Both the position numbers and the translations under genes were made by a program. A model generated the notes under the pieces. That model did no database searches. It saw only the letters and a list, made by a program, of their open reading frames with translations, and was not told the DNA's origin. 64,000 nt of DNA. Origin: Nipponacmea schrenckii. Lineage: Eukaryota; Mollusca; Gastropoda; Lottiidae. Where the stretch lies: the NCBI GenBank assembly GCA_030562195.1, contig JAUJPP010000005.1:4770826-4834825 (forward strand), read 5' to 3'. Position 1 is the first letter of the stretch, and every line of letters begins with the position of its first letter. Below, piece by piece: positions 37,973-50,120 of this stretch.

Positions 37973-40900
37973 TTAAATTTGGGGTATTTCCAAGGTAATG
38001 ACCGTCTTAGTCTTCAGTGCCTCTGAAATCACCGGTACAGCATCTTGAGTAAGCGGTTTTGTTTTGGATAAGTCGTCATGCTGTAACAGGATTCCCTTTG
38101 TCTCCAAACTTCGAGATAAGGACGAATTCTGCACCACCATACGTCGAGTTTGGTTCAAAGCCATTATAGCCCTGGTGAGCGGCTTAAAGCTGCGTCGCGG
38201 TTGCGCCTTTGCAGTCGATTCCCGATCTAATGCTTCTGTCATGTCCACCACGTTAATCTCGCTAGTAGCGGGTGATGGTTTGATAAATCCGTGGCCAATG
38301 GACGACTTCGGTCGGCGTAGAATTGGCATTGACGCACCTCTAGGCGTAATGCAGTCGCCTTCGATTCTATCCTCTAAGTTAGTCGTTCCTTTTTTCGGAG
38401 ATCCACTTTCTTCGTCTTTTGATACGTTTCCAGAAACTGACTTACGTCTGCGTACAGCCGACTCGGGAAAACTGTTGGAAATAAATTTATCCGTCTTTGG
38501 ACCAGGAGTTGCTTCTGAAGCTGCACCTGAAAGGTCTTCAGTATCAGCTTGTGGATAAGAGGGCATTCTCTCATGTCTTGTTCTTGCGGTAACTGGTCGT
38601 GATCGTGATAAGCTGGGAGACATGTCGACAACATTCAAAGGGACCTGTGTCGCTGTGATGCTAGGCTTTCTCGCCGGAACAGCAGTTTTCGGTCTGACAC
38701 GAGGAGATTCTACAGATGAACCATCTGTTGGACAACGTTGCTGGCTTACATAGATCGACCCTCTCCGGATAGGTCTTGCTGTTTGAGGCCGCCGAACTGA
38801 TGATATGGTGTCATCGTTTAATGGTTCATCTCGACTTCCTACGGGATAACTCTTTCTAGTCATCGGAAGGGGTGATTTTGGAGTCGCCGGTCTTTTGGTG
38901 CAGGGACTCTTTTGCGGAACTAGTTGCAGTAGATCTTCTTCGTGATTTCGTTGCGGTGGCGTCGGTACATATTGACATCCCTGTCGTGTTTCTTCTGATA
39001 AAACCATGCTATCAGCCTCCTTCGATCCACATTTCATTGTATTTTCATTACGACAGGCTACGAAATCCTTCTCATTAAAAGAGTTGCCCAAATCCGAAGT
39101 GTCTTCGCTGGAGTATCCTGCTGACTCTTGGGACTCGCCAAATTGGGCTTGTTTACTATTGGTTTGACTTTCCTTACGTTCATTATCACTCAGGTTATGC
39201 GAGGACAGAGTTTCACTAGAGCTCATCATGGAATCCCTCTCTGATTGGTTGGATCCTCTGGCAGCTGGTACAGTTCGTGCTGTGAAGGGACGGTTCAGAT
39301 ACTTGCAAGAGCGACTGAACATGGTTCTCTTCATGCCTATAGCCGTTTTTGGACGAGATGCCGTCTGATTCACAGACGGAAATTCGTGCTGCCAGGTGGA
39401 AATCCCAGGTGCCGAGTCTTTTCTGGTCTTCAAAGGCTGCATTCCGTTTATCGTTGGCTTCTCGTACGAAATATATCCCACGATGTACCCAGAGTGGATG
39501 TCATTGTATTCTTCTAAGGTCCTTGGTGAATTCATGGAGTTGGACAAATGCTGGGAAGTGACAGAATCGCCTAAAACGTATTGCCTTGGATACGTGTGTC
39601 TCACCTGCCGCGCCGTTTGAGGCCTTGAGCTACTAATGGGTCGTTTAGATTTGGGAACGACGATAGGCGTTCTTGGACTGTCTTTCAGGGGCATTTCAAA
39701 GTTTTCTATCTTTACAAAGCCAGTCTTGCGTTCTGTGCTTACGAAATTTTGAAGTCGTTCTTCCCTTAGACGCTTCTCTTCATCGTCTTCGTCGTGACTT
39801 GCCGTTGGTACCCGAATTTCTGTGGTTCCTACATCTTTTGACTGGATCTTCTCTTTCTTTGCTTTCGATATTGATTTGGTTTTCTTTAGTGTTCTAACCT
39901 TTAGACATTTTCCAACAGTTGTGGCGGAATCGTTCGAGATACGTCTCCGATAACGTCGCTGTGGTCGGTGGTACTTCTCGACCAAGCTGACGTACATGTC
40001 TTCCGTCTCACTGTCGCCATTTTCTTTCCCAGTCCGAGAACAACCAGGGCGTGGAGGGGCTGTACATGTGTTGGTGGTACTCGCTGGAAAGAATGGTTTC
40101 ATGTCGCTTGTCTTGGATCTCGGCGTATCCGTATTCCACTGTTGTGGATTCTGTGTTATCTCCTCCGTTCGGTGATCGTTAGAGTTCGATTCTGCTCCGA
40201 TAGAATGGGAAGACTTACTCGTTATTTTATGAAATTCAAACAAATTATTCCGTGTAGCACTTGTCATATCATCGGGGTCATAGTTATCGCGTGAACATTT
40301 CACTGGCGAGTTACTGTCCCTGAATTCGTTCGCTGAAGATTCCACACTGAGCTGGCGCTTTTGTTGTCCGGGTGATATTGAAGGTGAGGCAGCACCGGAA
40401 CTCCGGTTACTGCGTCCTATGGAAGAATCCAAATCTGAGGTCGAATGGCGACCATTGGCCATCCCATTAGCCGTCTCAACTAATCCTTTCACCGTTTGTG
40501 ACAAAGTCAACCCGGAGTCGTTGCCGCTGTCCATATCTGTTATGGTCAAGCACAAATCTTTTAAGCACAGAAGTTCATCATCGTCTACTCCGGTTTCAAA
40601 TGCGTCCTGCCCGCTACCTTTTGTCTTATCCACCACTGATTTTGGAATAACTTGGCGCATTTCGCCTGTCGCTGTTCCGTTTACGCTTATGGATTCGTTT
40701 TCAGAGAATTTTTCTGAATTGTTACGACTTCTTTGTGATGAACATGCACTATCCGAAGATGGTCGTCGAAAAATATTTGCGGATCGAACCTGTAAGAAGT
40801 TTTCGTCTTCCGTAGTGACGTTTCCTACTACAGATGACGTACACGACACAGCAGTTCTCCCACGAAGTATGGAAATGTCACTTCTTATCGACGATCTACG

Positions 40901-42241
40901 AGAACTCTCTCCATGGGGTGCCGTCAGTTGGGAAGTTGTGGCTTCTAACCTTTCCCGTATCTTCTTCACATCCTGTTCTAACGTATCGGTTTGGCTGGCC
41001 CGACGAATGTACGATACGACCGCGGATGTGTCTTTGACTATCCCGGCGTACGAAAAGAGGCTACGCTTTTTCGCGGAAACTAAATGAAATTGACTGTCTT
41101 CCTTTGTAAGTTTCCGTAAACTTGGTCTTCTGTCTCTTAAAGTGTCAATGTTTAATCGTGGATTAGCATCTTCGTCGTCTTCAGCATCTTCAGCGTCTTC
41201 ATCATCACCACTACCGTTGTGCTCAATCTTTATTTCTGGTTCTTGAAATTTAAGTCCAAGCATAAAACTTCGGAAATCTGAAACAAAGATCATATTGTGA
41301 TGATTATAGCGTTTAGTAATCCTTTGTCATTAGCTCACGGGGTACGGAACCTTTGGATAAGCATTCCACAAATACCGTTTATCGACCGAGCTGGATATAC
41401 ACGTATCAATAGATATTTGCTGTATGTCTCAAATTTAACTACCCTTATCCCTTTTCATAATAAGTCCTCGACGTTATGTTATCTTACAATTCAGACTCCT
41501 TTCTTACCTTCATAATCGATAGTTCCGTCTCTATCATAATCAATATTCTTTAAAAGAGTTATCAGCCCTTCGTCTGTAGTTCCTATATTCAGTTTTTGAA
41601 ACAGTCGGTAGATGTCAGGAGCGGTGATGTAGCCATCGTTGTCCAGGTCAATAATTGCAAACGCCTCTTCAAAGAATGCTTCTTCGTCGTCTCCATTTTC
41701 CAGTGACACATTGACTAACGCCTTTTCAAGTTCCAGAGGATCGATGCAACCATTTGCTGTAAAATGAAAAACTGTTCTTGAAGGGACGAATCTTGGAATC
41801 TAAGGGATGCCAAGGCTAAACGACCTATCATTAAATGCCCAGCACTCTGACAAATTATGGGGCAAGGTGCCAAACATGGCATTTTCTGTCATGAATCAGA
41901 CAGGATATTCAGCTCCCCCAAGTCAACTGGTCCACATTTGCGTAGAATTGCAACCATGAGGTTTGTAACTGGGTAGGCATAATTATTTATACATGCATTG
42001 CATTGTGGAGGTTTTGGGAAAGACTGAAATGACAAAATATCCATATGCAGTTCATCATCTGAATGCCTTTATCGCCTTTTATACTTACTGTCTATGAGAG
42101 CGTTTCTGGTTAAATCCAATATCTCTGTCTCGCCTTGCTTAACTCCCAATGACGTCAGAAGTGGTCCAATATTGTCGATATTCAACGTTAAATCTTCGCT
42201 GTATTTGTTATCGTAACAGAGACTTAGTGAGCTCTGTACCT
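37973..42241 (-). CDS. EF-hand protein with ~1,100-residue disordered tail (5' end not resolved)
   Basis: Three exons joined: 42241-42089, 41756-41508, 41277-37973. The joins recreate EF-hand loops across introns: DTNGCIDPLELE (first join), DLDNDGYITAPD (inside exon), DYDRDGTIDYED (second join), so they are secure. The last two loops end in Asp, not Glu, at position 12. The long last exon encodes about 1,100 residues rich in Ser, Arg, Thr and Pro with no globular domain. It has at least six short RPxTA motifs (RPQTAR twice, RPKTA twice, RPFTAR, RPVTAR). About 1,234 residues are accounted for. The upstream exon is uncertain; a frame at 43105-42885 with a donor (GTAAGT) can join in phase if the acceptor is read as ACAGAG|GTA. 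Function unknown; a cytoskeletal or ciliary scaffold is only a guess. Confidence 0.82.
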
Positions 42242-44095
42242 CTGTAAAATACGAAAATAGAATTTAGTTTAACAGATATAAATGGTCGTGGACAAAGTCA
42301 CTTCTGAGAGTGAATTTATGCTCACACTAATGGAACACTCAAATGGAATGGTACCACGCATTGGCTGCCAAAAACCGACTAGAAATCGGTGACTCAGTGC
42401 TCCTTGTTGTAATTGCTAACCCATGGGAGCATTACCAAAACATTGTGTTCTGTTATTGAAAGTATCTAGTGCCGAGGATCTGGAAGCGTAGAACTGAACT
42501 AATTCCATCTTATCTCACCTTACAATAGAATCACTGAACGTATCCTTCAAGATTTATAATAGTGCTTTATACTTGTACTTTAGGGTACTCTAAGATCCCT
42601 AACATACACAGCTATATTCCAGAGTACCGATAAATATCGAAATCTCGTATACTCCAGAGGTACCAAAAAAAACAGTGCCAAATTTCCGTAAAATCCAATT
42701 TCACGGTTAAAGATAGGATTTTCCCCCAGATTCCTGCGAGGCTTATAGAGTTTTAAAATCACATGATCAACTCGAACTGACTAACGTGTTTAAATATATA
42801 TGAGGTTATGACGTTGCTACATTACTGTGTTATTGAGTTCAATAATATCCTTGTCTTAAATATCGCTTATACGTACGTAAACTTACTACAAGTACTTGAT
42901 TGTACCTTAATATATCAACCGTATGCGAGTCAGGTGTCCACTGACCCTTGATAATAAAGTTCCTCACCGATTTTGGGTGGTGATTGATACTTAGATACAT
43001 AGAATGGAAAAGCATTTGTATCAACCGGTCTATATTTTGATTTTTGGTAAAACGGGTCCTTGAATATGCCTCTAAGCAGGCTTTACCACGAGTACCCTTC
43101 CCCAACTTGCCCTATCATTCTACTGTTAGCTAAGTGGATCGTCAGTAGGAGGTACGTGTATCGACATCGACATCCGTTACCTATCTTTTTATCGCCAAAA
43201 GTTTGACATAATTAATGATCAAAAGCTCGCACGTGCATACTTACTTCCACTTCACCCCCCCCCCCTCTCTCTACACTTTTATTGAATATGCAGTAAGTTT
43301 CTTACTTTGTAAAATGTAGTTTCTATATCTCGTTTCTTCGTTCATTTTGATGGTTAAACCTTCATTCTTCTACTCTTCATTACGTTCTAAAAAAAATAGC
43401 AAAATGCACGTGCATTAAAACTGGGTCAATACAATACATGTACACTAAATTTATTATGAATTCATTAGCGAATATTGCCTTCTTAGCTGAGCTATGCCGT
43501 TCCCTTTCGTTGGTAATTATGTGCTGACAAAACTTTTGGTTTTCTACTACTACATTTACGGTATAACTGTAACAAGTAAAGTTTATTCGGACTAGTATTA
43601 CACGTACGAGGGATTTGTAATTGGACACACGAATGAATCCAAACCTTTAAAGAGATATAGCCCTTTGAATTCTTAACAATCGATTATCTTAAAATCAATT
43701 AATAAATTCATTTTGCTTTTTTTTGATGATCTTACTTGTCATTCCTTAGCATAAATGTCGATTTTTTTCAACCAATCAAATAGATGTATTTTGAAAAAAA
43801 TAATTCGTTTTGTTTTGTTTTTTTTTTGTCTTACGCAAGACACTAGCTAGATGAACACATCGCTTGAAGTATTCGTTCGTTTCCACACTTAATTAAATCG
43901 AGCATTAAAGATTGATCAAGCAGTTTTTTCTCCTGTAGTTTCAAGGTTGTCCCCGGGGGATGCCGCTCAAAACATTTCTTAACATTACCTTGTGAATTAA
44001 GCATGAAGGGAAATTTTAATGGCGGACTGTGTGGTCAGAGTTCGAGGGTACGGGATTAATGTTTAATGCGTCTAGGCTCACACAATGTATGTCGT
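42242..44095. other. Intergenic or upstream intron of the EF-hand gene
   Basis: Apart from the possible exon at 42885-43105 (minus; contains the sequence TRFTKNQNIDRLIQMLFHSM), nothing coding was seen. A minus-strand donor (GTAAGT) also lies near 43233. A run of C is at 43255-43264. Confidence 0.35.
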
Positions 44096-44680
44096 GCTCC
44101 AATAATGGACATCCGTTCCTTTCTATGGTCAAGATTCTTGGGTTTATTAAATTATACTGTATTAATATCCACTATCTTAACACAACGTTTCAAAAAATTA
44201 CATGGACATCACGAGCATTCTTCTATACAGGAATCCATTCTTTCTGTGGTCAAGATTCTTGGGTTCATTAAATTATCCTGTTTTTTTTAAGATATCTACT
44301 ATCTTCAAACAACGTTTCAACAAATTACACGGACATCACCAGCTGTTTTTTTAAATAATAGACATCCATTCCTTTCTGTGGCCAGAACATACTCGAGAAG
44401 GTCTCTTGGATTCATTGAATTAGAATCATAATATTCAAACGAGTTTTGTTGTACACAACGTTTCAACAAATTACACCAAGGTTCATTGAATGATAATCCT
44501 GTATTTGAATATCCCCTTTCTTCTCACGAGTTCTGCTATAAACAACGTTTCCAGAAATTACATTTACATCACAAGCATCGGTGATCACGGAGGTTCATTG
44601 AATTATAATCCCTGCGAGTTTAGTTGAACACAACGTTTCAACAAATTACACGGAGGTTTATTGAACGATAATCCTGTCTC
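44096..44680. repeat. ~100-115 bp degenerate tandem repeat
   Basis: Blocks GACATCCATTCCTTTCTGTG, GTCAAGATTCTTGGGTTCAT, TAAATTATCCTGT, CACAACGTTTCAACAAATTA and CACGGACATCAC recur five to six times with deletions and substitutions. Diverged, therefore older than the neighbouring arrays. Confidence 0.8.
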
Positions 44681-44997
44681 AGTATAACTTTGACGTACAC
44701 CACAAAATATATTCCATTTCTTGCTGTTTCAAACGTTAGACGAATTTCAATATTGATACGAACTTCATCATTCGTATACTGGAAATGAATTTGGCCCAAA
44801 AGTTGATAATTGCCTAACGACCCCGTTTTGGGTTCAAATTAGATTATGAATTAAGTCTAGAATTTGTCTTAATCCTGGATTATCTAGTGGGATTATCCTA
44901 TTTGCGGCAACTAATCTGACACATGGGAGATAATCCCGTACTGGCATTTCTTCCGATTTTATTTATTTTTAAACCAATTGTAAGACGAGATGGTAGT

Positions 44998-45755
44998 AGA
45001 AAGAGGGTTTGAAAGCTGGGATTGAAAGAAGAGACCGGTTTACTAAGAAGAGGGTTTACACGGTTGTGGCGAGGGAGGGGGTATATTAAGGGTTGGGTGA
45101 AAAGGTTTAGTTAGGGTGGGCTAGGGAGAAGGTATCGTAAGGGTTGGGAGAAAAGGTTTAGTTAGGGTGGGCTAGGGAGAAGGTATCGTAAGGGTTGGGA
45201 GAAAAGGTTTAGTTAGGGTGGGCTAGGGAGAAGGTATCGTAAGGGTTGGGAGAAAAGGTTTAGTTAGGGTGGGCTAGGGAGAAGCTATTTCAAGGGTTGG
45301 GAGACAAGTTTTAGTAAGGGAGAGGGTATATTAAGGGTTTGGAGGAAAGGCTAGTAAGAAGGTATATAAGGGTAGGAAGAAGAGCTTGGAGAAGGTTGGT
45401 TTATTATGGGTGGGCTAGGAAGGAGGTACCATAAGGGTTGGGAGAAAAGGTTTAGTAAGGGTGGGCTAGGGAGAAGGTATCGTAAGGGTTAGGAGAAAGA
45501 AGAAGAGATTAGTTTGGGTAGGAAGAGAGTTTAGTATGGGTGGGATATGAAGAAGAGATGTGGGAGGTTTAAGAAAGGATAGGGTTTTATGAGAAGTAGA
45601 TTAGGAAGACTTAGCATAGATGGCCTTAATTGGGGATAGGTAGTATCAGAGGAGGGTGGTAGTAGCCTAAGGAGTATTCTATTATATTGAGAGGAACTTA
45701 TTGTACCTCCGTGCATTGCTTCGAATTACAGTACTCCGAAGGCTTATTAAGTGTC
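44998..45755 (-). mobile_element. Second copy: conserved head plus pyrimidine-rich array
   Basis: Read on the minus strand, the head (45755-45665) matches 26178-26270 almost base for base in its first 50 nt, then more loosely. It leads into a 51-bp array whose plus strand reads GGGTTGGGAGAAAAGGTTTA, GTTAGGGTGGGCTAGGGAGA, AGGTATCGTAA. The array unit differs from the 26-bp unit of the first copy, though both are pyrimidine-rich in the same orientation relative to the head. Confidence 0.45.
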
Positions 45756-47870
45756 CTTTGTTCTATTCCATTATCCGTTGAAACATTATTTGAAACATTA
45801 CTGAATTTAATTTGGTTTTTAAACCGATTTGATAACTAGCGTCAGTGGTCAAATAAAATTGCTAATTGCTGCGAGTTCCTTCCCTTGAATCAAAACCTAT
45901 ATACGTAGAGTAAACGTTGCTATTTAAAATAATGATTTTGAATTGCATTTTATAACAAAAATCGGTTGTAAGTGATCCGGTTATAGATTACAGATTGATC
46001 TCGCAAATCACATCTAATATTGTATGATAATACGTGCAATATGTGCAAATATTCATACTGAAAGATAAATTATACTTGAATTCGATACACGGTGTATAGT
46101 TCCTCGAGATTTGGACCATCGAGCGAGCTTTGCCTAATTATATAAGACTTGGCAAATATTTTTAGAAATTGAAAGCATTCCAGGCGAAACTACCGGCTCT
46201 TCTACTCCCATGACCTGATGTAAATTTACAGATGGGGGGACAGTATTGTCAACCTGACGAACATGGTTACTCAGCGGTAAGAGTAGAAGCAATGGTTTGG
46301 ATAAGACTATCAACTGTTTCCCGGGGTGCTTTGGTCCGTCCGTACTATCATTAATATGGCAGAATTCTTTTATCTTCGTGAACATTAATCGTCCGCTATC
46401 GTCCAATCAATACAATACCAAACGACAATTTAAATCGCGCCACAATCCATTGATTTCAACCTCGCTTCCAGTCTGAAATGAACAAGCAGACGACATTTTG
46501 TAGAAACATCATCTAGACACATCAAAGAGTTTTTAAAAAGTATAATTCGCTGAATGTTTTTGTAATATATTCGTGTTTAATTGAGGTGAACTTTAACCTT
46601 TTCATAGTCTAAGCCGACGATAATGTTAAAGTTGATTGGCACTTAGTCAAATTCGAGCCGAAAGGCTCGATTATCTAGACAGTAGCGGTTCAAATATCAC
46701 AGTTTCTTTACGCCGCTTAGATTAAAGGATATTACAAATGGGTTGCAAAAACTACATAGATTCCAGAAGAGGTTCTTGTATTCACGTGTCACGTGACATT
46801 CATCTCTACACTGATTACTTTCCCGCGCCACAGGTCACGTGTGTCTTGAATTACCAGTCGCATCGCTTGATTGATTCTCTTTCTGCGTTATCAATTACTT
46901 GATGATCGTGACTGATGTACTCACAGGCGTGAACTTCTGTATTTTCTTCTAATAACTCGTAATCGCTTTCGTCTGGAGCGATCGTGACTAACATATTGCA
47001 TTTGGATGGCATTGATTAGAAAAGACTTGACAAACAGGAATACTTATCGGCTGCTGAGAAAAGCGTTCTACAAGTATTTTGGTTTAGATTAGAGAGTACG
47101 ACACGGAATGCCTGTAAATTGGTTCTGTAGTTCTTGTGTGTCTGCAGCCTGACCTAGTTTTGTTTGGGAGGAACCGGGCTTCGCTATGGCAGCGTTGATT
47201 TTTCTCTGAAGTGGAAATCGCGGACGGATTACGGACCATTTGGTCTGTCGCATCTATTGGTGATTGTTTTGGAGAAGGGATTACCAGGAATCGTCCAAGA
47301 CGACAGGTTAGTGTTCTTAGTCATCGAGTCTATTGGAATTTGGCAGCTGCTTAAGAAACGAATACAATGGGTCGCTCATGAACTATTACTTTAAAAGAGG
47401 TTTTCTGAACTTTTTATGTATATATATATATCGAGGACACATGGTGTCATCTATACACATACGACTCTTTACAATACCTTTAACTCTTAAAGTCGTATTG
47501 AACTCGGGCGTGTCCACTTTACATGTTCCGGGTCTCATGTTATAGGCGACGAATTTTTATTATTTATGCAACTATTGCAGCAATCATTGCCAAAATCTCA
47601 GAACTCTAATACTCCCACTATGAAAGCTTAAGTACTTTTTGGCGTGATTTTCTCGTGATAACTTACAGTCACGATATGCCTTAATATCCTGTTATTACCT
47701 ACTGAAAACCTACATGTAACGTAAAGTTTAGATGAAAAAAAGGTGTGGCATATAATAGTTTTCTGTGTCAAGCTATTACGGACTGGCCTTAAGAACAAGT
47801 TCGTAAATGCTTGATGTTGTGAAGATGGTATACGTTGTGTTGACGGAGCTCTGAAAGTTATTAAGACAAT
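45756..47870. other. Intergenic DNA, possible leader exon near 47.2 kb
   Basis: No secure gene. An 80-codon minus-strand frame at 46134-46406 and a plus-strand frame ending at a donor-like GACAG|GTTAGT near 47307 were considered. The latter could be a 5' exon of a plus-strand gene such as the claudin-like one. Confidence 0.3.
47770..47835. repeat. Dispersed family D fragment
   Basis: TCAAGCTATTACGGACT followed by AAGTTCGTAAATGCTTGATG and TTGTGAAGATGG, two facing halves of the unit. Confidence 0.55.
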
Positions 47871-47874
47871 AGTC

Positions 47875-48488
47875 GGATGCCTTTTTATAGTTATTATTGA
47901 CAGGTTTCGGATGCGTTTGATAGTAATTATTGACAGTGGTCGGATGCCTTTGATAGTTATTATTGTCAGTAGTCGGATGCTTTTGATAGTTATTATTGAC
48001 AGTGGTCGGATGCCTTTGATAGTTATTATTGACAGTGGTCGGATGCCTTTGATAGTTATTATTGACAGTGGTCGGATGCCTTTGATAGTAATTATTGACA
48101 GTGGTCGGATACCTTTGATAGTTATTATTGACAGTTGTCGGATGCTTTTGATAGTTATTATTGACAGTGGTCGGATGCCTTTGATAGTAATTATTGCCAG
48201 TGGTCGGATTCCTTCGATAGTTATTATTGACAGTGGTCGGATGCCTTTGATAGTTATTATTGTCAGTAGTCGGATGCTTTGATAGTTATTATTGACAGTG
48301 GTCGGATGCCTTTGATAGTAATTATTGACAGTGGTCGGATGTCTTTGATAGTTATTATTGCCAGTGGTCGGATGCCTTTGATAGTTATTATTGACAGTGG
48401 TCGGATGTCTTTGATAGTTATTATTGACAGTGGTCGGATGTCTTTGATAGTAGTTATTGATGTGGTCGGATGTCTTTGATAGTTATTC
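47875..48488. repeat. 33-bp minisatellite, about 18 copies
   Basis: Unit with GACAGTGGTCGGATGCCTTT and GATAGTTATTATT. The 33-bp period keeps frames open, producing artefactual repeats of an 11-residue peptide (MPLIVIIDSGR). Very regular, hence probably young. Confidence 0.97.
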
Positions 48489-48960
48489 AGTTAATATTTA
48501 CATCATATCTTTGCCTCTGATTGTTATACCTGACTCTGTGTCCGTTTATTCGTCCAAACATCTTTGACCCAATGACCTATGACCCCAAGTAACCCCTAGA
48601 CATTGATTTAAACGTTGTCCAAGATTACAACAGATTTACGTGGTTATTATATGAATAACACGGTTTTGTATTGATTATTATTCTATGGTAATTGTAAAGC
48701 CCATTTATTATTTAAACGGGTTGGTCTTTTGACCTTAATGTACTCTGTTATAAAACTGCCATTCTGGAATTATCCCACGTCAACATTACGTCACCATGGA
48801 CACTCTTGACTAAAATTACGACCTTGGTAACAGAATAATGCTTAAGTTGCCACTTCTGTACATTGCCATCTTATGTCACAGCTCGCTCAGTTAAAATTGC
48901 AATCATTTGAGGAAGACTGCGTATGCTTAGCCTAGCATATAGGATATTGTAACTTGCTGT
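48489..48960. other. Spacer between arrays, no gene seen
   Basis: Non-repetitive sequence without an open frame of interest. Confidence 0.4.
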
Positions 48961-49009
48961 TCGAGATAACTTCAGCGCTTAGAGTAATTTTTAATGCTTA
49001 GTAAATAAT

Positions 49010-49425
49010 AAATAATAATAACACCCACATCCCCAACCAATACAAGCCTTATATATGTATCTATTCTATTGTATCTAGTTGTTCGAGATAACACCCCTTC
49101 CCAACCAATACGAGCCTTATATATGTATCTATTCTATTGTATCTAGTTGTTCGAGATAACACCCACCTCCCCAACCAATACGAGCCTTATTTATGGATCT
49201 ATTCATTATTGTGTCTAGTTGTTCGAGATAACACCCCTTCCCCAACCAATACGAGCCTTATTTATGGATCTATTCATTATTGTGTCTAGTTGTTCGAGAT
49301 AACACCCCTTCCCCAACCATTACGAGCCTTATTTATGGATCTATTCATTATTGTGTCTAGTTGTTCGAGATAACACCCCTTCCCCAACCAATACGAGCCT
49401 TATTTATGAATCTATTCTTTAGAAC
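49010..49425. repeat. ~64-71 bp minisatellite, about six copies
   Basis: Unit with CTAGTTGTTCGAGATAACAC, CCCTTCCCCAACCAATACGA and GCCTTATTTATGGATCTATT. The first copies lack the TTCATTA insertion of the later ones. Confidence 0.95.
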
Positions 49426-49689
49426 TGTAATTATGATATCAATATAAGACCTGTGCAAATATCACCAGCTGTCGAGTCTAGTATACAGGTTAACTTATGC
49501 TAATTACACCATTTCCTTTGATTTCTGCTTTCAAATCATGGAACATACGTTCGCTTATCAGTCTATTAGGTTTTTGATCAGAGCTCGAGGGAGAACATGG
49601 CATCAAAGCGTTTAGAGTTAATCAGTGCATCCTAGAACGGTTCACAGAATAAATTTAGATTTTACAGTCAATGAAGTGAATCGCCCTCA

Positions 49690-49785
49690 AAGATGCAGAA
49701 GATTATAATTTTCGTCTTCAGTAGCCCACAAAGATGCAGAAGAGTAGGACGTAAAACTCCATTCATTTCAATAGATCATCATTTT
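49690..49785 (-). repeat. Dispersed family A, two partial copies
   Basis: CAAAGATGCAGAAGATTATA followed by CGTCTTCAGTAGCCCACAAA, GATGCAGAAGAGTAGGACGT and AAAACTCCATTCATTTCAAT. Confidence 0.75.
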
Positions 49786-49894
49786 GGTATTTACGAGGAT
49801 AACAACATAGGTTATAAATGTCCCTAGATTCTTGATTGTCCGTTTGTAAAGAGTTTGATAAAGATTACGGTCCGTCCATGTCCAATTTCTGCTT

Positions 49895-50120
49895 ATGACA
49901 GTCCCCTTCTCACCCAATTTGCTTAGTTTGGTCCATACACAATGGTCATGACGGACTTAAGTCGGCAAACAGTCTCCTTCTCACCCAATTTGCTTAGTTT
50001 GGTCCATACAACAATGGTCATGACGGACTTAAGTCGGCAAACAGTCTCCTTCTCACCCAATTTGCTTAGTTTGGTCCATACAACAATGGTCATGACGGAC
50101 TTAAGTCGGCAAATAAGTTT
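49895..50120. repeat. 72-bp minisatellite, three copies
   Basis: Unit with CTCCTTCTCACCCAATTTGC, TTAGTTTGGTCCATACAACA and ATGGTCATGACGGACTTAAG. The copies differ by single bases. Confidence 0.95.

Noticed and set aside
38064..41087. Long plus-strand frames (up to 222 codons)
   Set aside because: Shadow frames opposite the large last exon of the EF-hand gene, whose strand is fixed by splice joins and EF-hand similarity.
46134..46406. Minus-strand ORF with a hydrophobic segment (LLLLLPL)
   Set aside because: In-frame stop just upstream, starts TTG or an internal ATG, no donor or polyadenylation signal; protein-like character is weak.
47164..47394. Plus-strand frame ending near a donor-like GACAG|GTTAGT
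   Set aside because: No ATG start in frame and no partner exon found; at most a leader exon.
48000..49425. CRISPR-like regular repeats
   Set aside because: Eukaryotic sequence; units are contiguous with no variable spacers, so these are ordinary minisatellites.
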